A model generated the notes under the pieces. It did no database searches. It had not been told where the DNA came from and saw only the letters and a list, made by a program, of their open reading frames with translations. A stretch of DNA of 64,000 nt from Eledone cirrhosa. Taxonomy: Eukaryota > Mollusca > Cephalopoda > Octopoda > Eledonidae. The stretch covers positions 190,434,640 through 190,498,639 of the forward strand of contig OZ024743.1 in NCBI GenBank assembly GCA_964016885.1. Direction: 5' to 3'. Shown in pieces: positions 45,533 to 55,230 of this stretch. A program made the translations under genes and the position numbers. Positions within the stretch are counted from its first letter, which is position 1; every line of letters starts with the position of its first letter.

Positions 45533-47225
45533 AGAAACCTTGGGAGGCGTGAAGATCAAGAGAGGTATCTTCCATGGATATAGTCTGTCCCCTCTGTTCT
45601 TTGTCCTTGCCCTGATACCCCTGACCATTATACTGCGAAAAGTGAGAGCAGGATACAAGTTGGGAAAAGGAGAGCTTACCATCAATCACCTCCTCTTCAT
45701 GGACGATCTTAAGCTCTTCGGGAAGAGTGAGAAGGAGTTGGATGTGCTTGTTGACACTGTCCGTATTTTCAGCAATGATATATGTATGCAATTTGGTAAT
45801 ATTAAGTGTGGAGTCCTTGTGATGAAGAAGGGTAAATTGAGCAGAAGCAACGGAATCCAGGTACCAACAGGTGAGATTATAAAAGAAATTGACACTGAAG
45901 AAGAATACAAATATTTAGGTGTTCTGGAGGCTGATGACATCAAGAACAAAAAAATGAAGGAATTGATAAGATCTGAATACATTCGGAGAGTAAGGGGCGT
46001 ATTAAAATCACATCTGAACAGTAGGAATGCCATAAGTGCAGTAAATTACCGAGCTGTGTCTATTATTAGGTACAGTGCAGGAATTCTGAGAGGGAATGTT
46101 ACTGAACAAAAATAAATGGATAGGAAGACTAGGAAGCTATTGACTATCTACAACATGTTCCACAAGAGGAGTGATGTCGATAGACTCTACTTAAGGAGAT
46201 CTGAATGTGGAAGAGGTCTTATCAGCATAGAGGACTGTGTTCAGATGGAGAAAAAGAACCTACACAAATACCTGATTGATAGTAGGTAGCCAATGCTCAG
46301 AATTGTAGTGAAGGAGAGGATAACAGACCAGGGGATGTCCAAAGAGGAGATAACAACAAGGAGAAAGAGCAACCTTCATGAAAAATCCCTTCATAGTACC
46401 TTCTTTGAGAAAACTGAATTTAGAGATCGACAGACATGGAACTGGTTGAAAAGAGGAGACCTTAAAAAGGCTACAGTAGGAATGCTAATGGCTGCGCAAG
46501 AGCAGACCCTCAAAACGAAGTGGGTGAAACACCATATTTACAAGGAGGAGGCTAGCCCACTGTGTAGGATATGTGGAAAGAGAGATGAGACTGTGGCTCA
46601 CATTGTATCCGAGTGTAAACACCTAGCCCAGACTCACTATAAAGGCTGGAGACATGATGTGATGGGCAGGGTGATCCAATGGCACCTATGCAAAGTAAAC
46701 AATTTACCACATTCTGAGAAGTGGTATGAGCATAAGCCAGAGTCGGTGATAGAAAACGATCAGGTGAAGGTGCTGTGGGATTTTAGGATACAGACGGACT
46801 GCAAACTGGAACACAATAGACCTAACCTCGTGGTTTTGTACAAGGAAAAAAGATCGTGCCTGATTGTGGATGTAGCCTGCCCATTCGACACAAGAGTGCA
46901 AGAGAAGGAGAGGGAGAAAATTAACCGATACAAGGACTTAAAGTGGGAGGTAAAAAGGATTTGGAACTGCCATGAAGTCAAAGTGGTCCCGATTGTCATA
47001 GGCGCACTAGGTACTATCTCAAAGAGTTTCCAAGGATGGTTAAAGAAAATTGGTCCCGCCCCGCTTTTTGGAACACTTCAAAAGGCATGCTTGCTGGGAA
47101 CAGCAAGAACCCTCCGATACGTCCTGAATATCTGACGCTGCAGGTAGTGGCTTGATATTCATTTCAACAAACTTTCCAGTTAACTAACATCAATGACTGA
47201 GACTGAAAGAACAACAATAATAATA
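45533..47225 (+). pseudogene. LINE-B: RT C-terminal half, zinc knuckle and restriction-like nuclease
   Basis: A single frame runs from about 45489 to 47135, broken only by TAA at 46113 and TAG at 46287. It is 5'-truncated inside the RT, starting at motif B (IKRGIFHGYSLSP, usually GIFQGDSLSP). Motif C follows as LLFMDDLKLF (45693-45722). Next come CRICGKRDETVAHIVSEC (46564-46617; CX2CX8HX4C), LWDFRIQTD, and a nuclease-like region RPNLVV...CLIVDVACPFD...KINRYKDLK (46817-46941). It ends GTARTLRYVLNI. The nuclease layout resembles the PD-D...K restriction-like endonuclease of R2-group LINEs, but the PD is PN here. The 3' end closes with AAT repeats at about 47215. Confidence 0.86.
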
Positions 47226-47441
47226 ATCATAATAACAATACAAGAGATAGTACTAATTAGGAACTGCCCATATACTAAGGAATATTCTGTCAAGATAAGT
47301 ACATCACAAGTCTAAACACCTAAAGATGCATGTGTGTGTATGTATGTTCTTTTTTGAACATGGCGGACCTTGTTGTCTCTTGCGGTCACTGGTTGTGACT
47401 TGGTGATAACTCGTATGAACATAAGCAAGATAAATGCAACT

Positions 47442-47443
<2 letters not shown>

Positions 47444-47482
<39 letters not shown>

Positions 47483-47483
47483 T
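47444..47483. repeat. (AAT)n tract at the LINE-A fragment's 3' end
   Basis: About 38 bp of AAT immediately before a minus-strand LINE-A 3' end, as for the other two LINE-A 3' ends. Confidence 0.93.
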
Positions 47484-47943
47484 ATAATGTTTTTTTATTG
47501 GTCACAAGGGCTAACATGAAGAAGAACATTACAGACAGTACAGAACGAAATATGTAAAAATAAATTAAAAAATTCAAACAACAAATACTCCCCAGTGTGT
47601 GTGTGGGGGGGGGGGGACCTCCGAGGGTCACTCATGGCGAAAACCACACAAAAGACCACGGCCATCCTGACCACCGGGGCAAGGGCCCTCTCTAGTCCTC
47701 TCCTCCTCAGTCTACTCAAAGCGGGCCTGTTCATTCGGACCAGGCTCACCACTTTCACCCACCTTTCAACAAACTTACTAGTAGACAGCACTTGCCTCTC
47801 CACCTTGATTCTTCTCTTCAAGTGTAATTTGAAAAAGTTAATCAGAGATTCGCAGGAGAAGAAAGTGTCCGCTTTAATCATTTCAACCACAATTTCTTTC
47901 GCCATGACCACCAGGCAGATGAAAACTGCCTGCCCTTCCTCCT
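47484..47943 (-). pseudogene. LINE-A 3' fragment, divergent subfamily
   Basis: On the minus strand the open frame reads EEGQAVFICLVVMAKEIVVE, LINFFKLHLKRRIKVERQVL and FVERWVKVVSLVRMNRPALS, the C terminus of LINE-A ORF2 (copy 1 has GQAVFICLVAMAKEIVWW and FVERWVREASMARMNGPSLS). A 3' UTR with a G-run (47603-47619) and an attggtcacaagggc-like end follow, then (ATT)n. The 5' side is cut by a GAA/TAG microsatellite. Confidence 0.82.
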
Positions 47944-48028
47944 GAGAAGAAGAAGAAGAAGAAGAAGAAGAAGAGGAAGAGGTAGCATCAGCAGCAGCAA
48001 CAACAGCAGCAGTATTAGTAGTAGTAGC

Positions 48029-48065
<37 letters not shown>

Positions 48066-48095
48066 ACAGCAGCAGCAGCAGTAGAAGAAGACTCA
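47944..48095. repeat. (GAA)n and (TAG/CAG)n microsatellite
   Basis: GAA repeats to about 47980, then AGC/AAC, then TAG repeats. It interrupts the LINE-A fragment, as TAG repeats do at 30240. Confidence 0.93.
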
Positions 48096-48953
48096 TAATT
48101 ATAAATTCTAGTCTCATAGCAGCACCAACTCAATCAACACAAAGCGATGTAAAATAACGAAATAAATTTTCGTCTCTAATTTAATAAAGAATTTCCATTA
48201 AAGATGTTTGTGTTATGATGGGACAAGAAACTATTTGAATCAGGCTCCACCAATGTCTTAACAACTGGAGAAAGCTAATTAAACACAAGTAGAAATAAAT
48301 AAATGTTTGCTTCATTGGTTCATGTGATGTCTTGCCTCGTTTTGAATGTTTAATATTAGAAACAGAATGTGAAATATTTTTTAGTCAAATTCATATATAT
48401 TTATTAGAGCAAAGTTAATTTAGAGTACTTTGGACTTATTTTTGTTGTTATTGTTTTACTGATTCTAATGAAAAAATATGCTGCCAGTATTTAGTTGATT
48501 TCCGAAATAAAATCCCACTGAGATTGAATTAGTTTGTTTTTCATCTTTCTGGGACAAGGGTGCATTAAATAAGTATTAATCAAATTCCGTGATTAAAATA
48601 AATAACTATACCCCTAGCCTGAAAACTGGTCACTTTGTGTCATGGAAGAAGTGGAATGGAGGAGAAAGATGAAGGTGAGTCAAAGATAAAGGTTGTTGCT
48701 ATTGTCATTTAGGCCCAGAACAAGGCTAACTGAGACTTATAATCATAGACATTTAAACAATGGCAATCCCATAATTTTTATATATCTAGGGATATGCTGA
48801 CCAATGTGTCCTTCCTTTTAATAATAGCAGTCTCATAATTGAGGGAATTTAAATGTTATTTCTAGTAGGTTCAGCAACCATGTTTGACCCAACAAGAAAA
48901 TAAGTTATAAGGCATAGAGAGTGGTATAACCTGAATATAAATAATTGTTTCTA
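48096..48953. other. AT-rich stretch with no recognised feature
   Basis: Nothing supportable. Confidence 0.5.
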
Positions 48954-49118
48954 CTTTAGGCACAAGGCCAGCAATTACCCTGTGTATTACTGGTACTTTA
49001 TTTTATCGACCCCGTAAGGATGAAAGGCAAAGTCAACCTCGGCGGGATTTGAACTCAGATCGTAAAGGGACGTAACTATGCTGGAAAGCATGGCGTCCGA
49101 CCCTCTACCGATAATGTA
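48954..49118 (-). mobile_element. tRNA-related SINE, minus strand
   Basis: Reverse complement of the main SINE: ggcacaaggccagcaattac, tactggtactttattttatc, gaccccgtaaggatgaaagg, cggcgggatttgaactcaga, gcatggcgtccgaccctcta. It is closest to the copy at 13075 and shares its ctggaaagcatgg variant of the head. Confidence 0.88.
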
Positions 49119-50824
49119 ACTTGCTCATGTCAGTCTACATAGTAATGGGAGGAATAATTTGTCTTCTGCGGGGAACAAGAAGTACGAGAGAAATCGCTTA
49201 CTTTCAAAACATAGTTTGCCATAGATTATTTTTCTTCTTGTGTCTCTATTAGGAACAAAGGAAACAAAATTCTTCGAATGTGATTCTATTTTGTTGATAT
49301 TACCAATATATTATTATATTATTGGTCCAGTTTCAAGCAAAATGAGAAACAAATAATTCCTCACAAATTACGTCAGTCGTGATCTAACTGTTAACAATGC
49401 CTTTCTTCCTCTGTAAAGTCATACCTTGATAAAGGCATGAAGCCAGGATACATAATTCATTTAAATGTAATCAATTATATGACCTTAAATCTTTTTGTTT
49501 ATAACCTATTATTTATTATTCTGTGACTTTTAACATTTTCTATTTTAAGTATCCTCTGCATCCCTATTGCTTTATCTGAAATCATTTTTGATATATGATG
49601 TATTTTCTTCAATCTGTCATTTTCTCAGCATTTTAAAGATTTCATTATTTTTATCTGATATTTTTACTTTCTTTCTGTGTGTTAAGACGTTGAAAAGACT
49701 GACATTAACCATCATTAACCTTCATTTCACAAGAGATCAGGATTTGACATGAACATATCAACGCTGCTTTTACTAATATTTTTTGTCTTTCATATAATAA
49801 TTGTAAGCTAAAAATAGGGTTCTCTGAGAGCTGTTTCAAAAACTATCTTCATGTGTCAAATCAATTTTCTCTACGAACATCAATATGATTATCAAAGCTA
49901 TGTATAGATAATTATCCATTCTATCTGCTGACTTTGTCTAAACTTAAACTTTAATTCACTTGCTGTCATATCTCTACAAGTGTCTCCATTGCTGCTTGAT
50001 AGTGATGGTAATTTATGAAAATAGCTCTAAGATTCAACTGTCTATTAATTTTTTCAATCACACTGGCTATAATACCTTACCTAATGTAATCAGTTACTCA
50101 TATAGAAATTCATAATTTTAGATTGTATTTGGGGAATGAAAACACACTAGCTCTGAATATCTTAAAATTGTTATCTCTTTTTGATGCAAAAATATGATAT
50201 ACTTGTGCAGAGATTTAAATAACTACCGAATGATAAAACATAGGCACAGCATGTCATCAAAGAAGAACAGAGAAGGGTAAACTGAACAGATATCAGTTCA
50301 TTTTCTTTTAGGTATGTTGGTTTGTGTCCATGGCCAATACAACTGCTTAAAATAATTAATTTTTAGATGGTAAATTAGTGTGAGATAAAGTAATTTTAAT
50401 GTTTATGTAGAAGGGGCAATAAAAAATGGATGTTTGTTTCAGTATTAACAAGCAGTATTGAGTTTAATTTGTCATGTGGGATTAGTTTAGTGAGGAACAG
50501 GGTAACTCAATCTTGATACGACGAATGAAAACAAAATGTTTTAAGGTCTCATACGGCCTTATATTTCGAGTTATCATCATTCACTTCCTTTCATTAGGCT
50601 GACGATCATTACACATATATGGGCATTCAAACATGCACATTAGCAGTGAGGTTTTATGAGGCAAGCATTACAATGAATGGTTTTAGCAAAATAATTATTA
50701 ATCCAATTATTTTACTATTCAGTTCTCAAATAACAAATAATTTAACATTTGCTTCCAAATTGTAGTTCCGAATTACTACAGAAAAGAAGAGCTGATACCA
50801 GGCTAGTCGCAAATGTTGCAACTC

Positions 50825-50826
<2 letters not shown>
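49119..50826. other. AT-rich stretch with no recognised feature
   Basis: No gene, SINE or tandem repeat that I can support. Confidence 0.5.
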
Positions 50827-50828
<2 letters not shown>

Positions 50829-50863
<35 letters not shown>

Positions 50864-50997
50864 CGAAGGAATTGTGGTAAGGAACCAGATGGACCATAAC
50901 GTACCAGAGTACTCAATACTTAGGGTAGTAGAGTGGGTAATAGGAAAAAAGTATGACCCCGACGGCAGAGCTCAAGCCGTTTCGACGGCTATTTCTG
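50829..50997 (-). mobile_element. TA tract plus solo fragment of a PLE terminal repeat
   Basis: After a TA run (50829-50862), the sequence from gaaggaattgtggtaaggaa to the palindrome is the reverse complement of 54835-54957 (ttccttaccacaattccttt), the outer end of the PLE terminal repeat near 54.9 kb. No coding sequence is attached. Confidence 0.75.
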
Positions 50998-51048
50998 AAT
51001 CCAGAAATAGCCGTCGAAACGGCTTGAGCTCTGCCGTCGGGGTCATAC
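50951..51048. repeat. Perfect palindrome, 47-bp arms with AATC loop
   Basis: The left arm, 50951-50997, is the exact reverse complement of 51002-51048, with only AATC between. The arms begin and end in gtatgaccccgacggc/gccgtcggggtcatac. They are flanked by a further near-match taggaaaa/ttttccta. They are two copies of the PLE terminal-repeat end in inverted orientation. Each arm includes a GAAACGGC...GCCGTC hairpin resembling the 3' half of a hammerhead. Confidence 0.95.
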
Positions 51049-51053
51049 ATTTT

Positions 51054-51054
<1 letters not shown>

Positions 51055-51096
<42 letters not shown>
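51055..51096. repeat. (TA)n microsatellite
   Basis: About 40 bp of TA separating the palindrome from a small inverted-repeat element. Confidence 0.93.
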
Positions 51097-51100
<4 letters not shown>

Positions 51101-51383
51101 CACAAGAGAGTGTGGGTTTATATCAATGTACAGGGAAAGCCACCAGTGTATGGAATCTATAAATTAAGAAAGGTGGGTAGATGAATAGTAATTATAAGTA
51201 TATATCACACACGTACAAACTCAAAGAGATTTGTTTCACCAAAAGATTAGTGTATGGAATGAAACATCCAGGTTCATCGGCGTGCGTGTTAAGTGAATAC
51301 ATTCCACACAACTCTAAGAGAACTTAAGATAACGGCGTTGCAAAACGTACATTGATAAACACACACGCTCTCTCGTGTAATAT

Positions 51384-51384
<1 letters not shown>
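51097..51384. mobile_element. Small element with about 35-bp imperfect terminal inverted repeats (MITE-like)
   Basis: The left end, aatacacaagagagtgtg followed by ggtttatatcaatgtac (51097-51131), matches the reverse complement of the right end, gtacattgataaacacacac and gctctctcgtgtaatat (51348-51384), with a few mismatches and a 2-bp gap. The roughly 290-bp unit has no reading frame and lies between TA tracts. Non-autonomous DNA elements that duplicate TA have this form, but the flanking TA repeats hide any target duplication. A secondary fold of a PLE end is the alternative. Confidence 0.55.
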
Positions 51385-51419
<35 letters not shown>

Positions 51420-51444
51420 TGTAATAAACAACATAAGATAATTA

Positions 51445-51504
51445 TTTCATTTACCAGTGGTTTCTTGAAAGCAAACAAATGTGCTTTCAGTCGTCAGAAT
51501 GAAA
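51445..51504 (-). ncRNA. Type I hammerhead ribozyme, PLE-associated (copy 1)
   Basis: On the minus strand: stem I TTTCATT (51504-51498) pairs perfectly with AATGAAA (51451-51445). Core CTGACGA is at 51497-51491. Stem II is a 7-bp TGAAAGC/GCTTTCA with a 10-nt loop and a C-A opposition at its base. GAAA follows. Stem III is ACC/GGT with loop ACT, and A51452 is the cleavage-site nucleotide, with cleavage between 51452 and 51451. All core nucleotides are present, since position 7 is variable in hammerheads. PLEs are an established carrier of such motifs. It is unrelated in stems and loops to the satellite ribozyme at 1-7.2 kb. Confidence 0.75.
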
Positions 51505-51609
51505 AAATCCTGGTGTTTTTATTGAATGTGGATTTGAAAAATTTAAGAAATATGAAAGTGAGGCTGAGGGAAGAAGAAAAAAAGATTATAAATATATAAG
51601 TATATAAAC

Positions 51610-51742
51610 ACACACACACACATATACATATGTATATATATAAAACATACAAACACATACACATGAATAAACAAACACGCACACACACACACACATATAT
51701 ATATATATACACACACACATACATACATATATATAGACACAC
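51610..51742. repeat. CA/TA microsatellite inside the terminal block
   Basis: Runs of CACACA and TATATA with CATA interruptions. Confidence 0.9.
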
Positions 51743-51990
51743 ACACATAATTATAAAAATAAACAAACATATACACACTCGACCATACGCATATACTAAA
51801 ATAAGCAGTTACATCAACTGGCCAAGATAAATCAGTAAAAATAAAGTCAAATATAAAAATAAAAAATAATAAATTAGCAAGTTGAGAGCGATACGAAGGA
51901 AGAAAAAAACAAAAATAAAAATAAATAAATAAACAAACACACGTGGTAAGCAAATGCACAAAATAATATAAATAAATAAATATATATATA

Positions 51991-52280
51991 TAGAGAAAAA
52001 GTATCACCCCGACGGCAGAGCTCAAGCCGTGTCGACGGTTATTTCTGGACTAAATTAGAATTTTTAGCCGAACTGTTCAAGGGGGTACTTCCTTATATGG
52101 GAAGATTGTAGTTGTCAAGAAGATTGGTTAAAATTTGTTGTAAACACAAATAAGTCCATCATGGCATTTGGTGGGAGGTAGGTGTGGCTGAACTTGCCTG
52201 TAGAACAATAGGGGAGTGAGTGGAGCGGTCAAGCGTTGAAAGAGATATGTATACAGCAGATTCTAAGGATAAGGTATGAA
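51991..52280 (-). repeat. PLE terminal repeat, left inverted copy
   Basis: Reverse complement of 54576-54880. Shared landmarks are gccgaactgttcaaggggg, acttccttatatgggaagat, ccatcatggcatttggtggg and gcagattctaaggataaggt, with small indels. With the right copy it brackets the minus-strand PLE body, giving inverted rather than direct terminal repeats. Confidence 0.85.
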
Positions 52281-54575
52281 GGGGAGGAGGGAGGTTATAG
52301 AATAGGTAAATCGAATGAGAGTAGGAGAGAATAAAAGATAATAGAAATAAATAAAAAAATATATAAAATTAGATAGTGAGAAATGAATTTAAAAAATCAC
52401 AATGCTATCTTACAATAACAGGTTAATAATTTGAGAATAGAAAAAACTTGTAGAAAATGAGTAGTACAAGAACTGATACAGAATTAAAGGAGTTTAACAC
52501 GTCTGCTATAAGTAATTAGTAAAACGTATTCGACCAATTCTATCTTAAAATTACAGGGGTGGGGGAATTGATGCTACAGAGGCCCGATGGGCTGCGTCGG
52601 TGTAGGCGAAGGGGAAAAGCAGACGAGGAAGAAAATAGGGGGTGGAAGGAAGTGATAGGATGAGACAGGGGGAAGAAGAAGACAAAGAGGAAAAGAAAAG
52701 AAAAGAGATACATCTACCTAAGTAAGCTGGGGTTTCCCCTAACTTAATCGGTAAGTAGGGGGGTATCAGCCCTTGTCTACCCACCCGGGTCGTTATGGGG
52801 TTTGGGGGCGAGGTAAGTCCTACACAATCTGTGTTTGCATGCGGTTACCAGTTCCTCTTTCTTGTTTAGGAGCTGGTCCTACGAAAACAGCATTTGTAAT
52901 GTTTCCACCGAGCATAAGTTACACGGACGGCGTCCTCCGATGTGGCCCGAAAGTGTAGTGGCATGTCACCGGACGGGGTTTCGGAAAGTATGTCGGTGTT
53001 GGTAGAGCCGGGTCTTGAAGTCACACGCGGTTAATCCTATATAAGCTTTGTGTCCGTCCTCACGTTGCACTGGTAGATCACGTTACGTTCTCGGCATTTG
53101 TTATTGAGGGGGCACGTAGATCTATCAGGGCAGTTACACCTCCTGGTCGGCTCTTCACTGATGTCTAAGTTAGTTCTTCCATAGGGGTTGAGTTTTTGTT
53201 GTTGTTTGAGGAGACGATGTTTTGTGCGAAGTTAGGTGTGGTGCTGTAGGAGAGTTTGGTGGTGTTTTTGTTGATTATGTTGTGGTAGCGGTGTTGTAGT
53301 GGGAAGTGTTTTTCGAGGAGTCTAAAGAAGATTTTCCCGATAGGTGTTGCCACCTCGTCATAATGGGGAGGATTGAACCACGTTACGTTGCGTGAACGGC
53401 GGTGTCGCCTGCTAGATCCGCTAAGGGAAGCTGGAGAAAAGGATATTTCCTCCCGGAAGCCACTTCGCTTGAGGGCCTGGTTGTAATGAGGCGCGTGTTC
53501 GTCGAATATCTGCTTATTAGCGGACAAACGAGATATGCGGATGGAGATGTTTTTAACCAGGTTATTGGTGATGTTTCTAGGATTGTTAGAGCGGCGGTGG
53601 ATGTAGTGCAGGTTGTCGTTTGGTTTCTTGTATGGGTAGTACAGATCATTTTCGAGGTTAAGGGTAACATCCAGGAAATTGACTCGGGTTAGGGACGTTT
53701 GTAGGCTGATTTTAAATCCCCAGTCCCGGAAGAAGTTGATTAGGTGTTTACGGACCCGGTCTGTACTACAGGGGTTGTACCCTTTGTCCCGGTACAATCC
53801 ACCGCCGAATGCAGGAAACATTTCGGTGAGTTTAAATAGTAGGAATAATCCTATAAGATCTGTGACCTCGGCCGAATCCGTCGCGCCCATACTGACGTCG
53901 AAGTGGGAGTCGGGAACTCTCTTTATCCACTTAGAGTTGTCGAAAGGTAGGACTGTCTTCCTGGCGTGGAGAATGATATTTCTTTCCTGCTCAGTGATGG
54001 GTGTGAGTATTTCGGCAAAGTCCAAGGCGGCCGTAAGGAGCGGTAAGGTGTATAGTAACTCTCTATGTCAAACTGGAAGAATTTTGTGTCTCGTTTGTCC
54101 TCCATATTCCTGAACCATGAGATTATTTCCTGGTGCTGACCCATAGGCTAAGTCTCACGTTTTGCTTAACTTTTGGTATAACTCGGTCTAGGATCTTTTT
54201 ACTGATTCTTGCTATGTCCGACTTCGTTGGGTTTATAAGCATAATGGATGGTTTGCGGTCGAAGTCGGATTTGTGGTCCTTCAGTGTGAAGTAGGGAGTT
54301 CGTGGGTCTAGGGGTTCAGTGCGGTCGGCGACCCCGAGGCTGGAGGTAATTTGTTGTCCATCTCGATTTATGTCCTCGATAATTGAATAGTTAGCCTTTT
54401 TATAGGTGGAGTTTAGGCTGCTCCTGATCAGTGTGTGGTATCTGTCAGGGTTGACGAAGTAGAGGTTTCCTGTTTTGTCCGAGTGCACCATGATGTCGTT
54501 GGTGTTTTCATACTCTGTTTTTTGCTACGGGGTTGTTGTAGGAATCTGTTGTGTCTGGGTTTGAATTATACCTTA
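52281..54575 (-). pseudogene. Penelope-like element, minus strand: RT and GIY-YIG endonuclease, multiply broken
   Basis: On the minus strand, 54491-54123 gives TPYFTLKDHKSDF and KPSIMLINPTKSDIARISKK. A shift then leads to FFQFDIESYY (about 54077-54048; RT motif A). The 54025-53165 frame gives DFAEILTPITEQERNII, FDVSMGATDSAEVTDLIGLF, GLYRDKG (motif C region, DD changed to DK), VNFLDVTLNLE and KRSGF. Further on are the knuckle CNCPDRSTCPLNNKC (about 53141-53097) and NVIYQCNVRTDTK. After a one-base shift near 53033 comes YIGLTACDFKTRLYQHRHTF, the GIY-YIG nuclease, then NLCSVETLQMLF and LLNKKEELVTACKHR to about 52830. This order (RT, then Cys knuckle and GIY-YIG) is the PLE arrangement. Low-complexity purine-rich sequence fills 52281-52750. 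Confidence 0.85.
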
Positions 54576-54960
54576 TCATACCTTATCCTCAGAATCTGCT
54601 GTATACATATCTCTTTCAACGTTTGACCGCTTCACTCACTCCCTATTGTTCTACAGGAAAGTTCAGCCACACCTACCTCCCACCAAATGCCATGATAGAC
54701 CTATTTGTGTTTACAACAAATTTTAACCAATCCTCTTGACAACTACAATCTTCCCATATAAGGAAGTACCCCCTTGAAAAGTTCGGCTATTAATTCACCA
54801 GGTTAAAAATTCTAATTTAGTCATAAAAATAGCCGTCGAAACAGCTTGAGCTCTACCGTCGGGGTCATACTTTTTCCTATTTCCCACTCTACTACCCTAA
54901 GTATTGAGTACTCTGTGCCTTATGGTCCATCTGGTTCCTTACCACAATTCCTTTGTTACA
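54576..54960 (+). repeat. PLE terminal repeat, right inverted copy, with outer extension
   Basis: 54576-54880 is the inverted partner of 51991-52280. 54881-54957 extends outwards and matches the solo fragment at 50863-50940. It carries gccgtcgaaacagcttgagc and the end gtcggggtcatac. The hairpin that pairs perfectly in the 51.0-kb copy is mismatched here (GAAACAGC...ACCGTC). Confidence 0.85.

Positions 54961-55230
<270 letters not shown>

Larger units (their letters stand above)
51415..51985 (-). mobile_element. PLE-associated terminal block with hammerhead (copy 1, minus)
   Basis: Two conserved segments, 51415-51610 and 51743-51985, are the reverse complement of 62743-62935 and 61905-62157 respectively. 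They are separated by a TG/TA-type microsatellite whose length differs between copies (about 130 bp here, about 590 bp there). In its sense orientation the block holds caataaaaacaccaggattt, with an AATAAA polyadenylation-like signal, just upstream of the ribozyme. No protein is encoded. Its position beside PLE pieces on both occasions suggests it is PLE terminal or UTR sequence; that assignment is inference. Confidence 0.7.
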
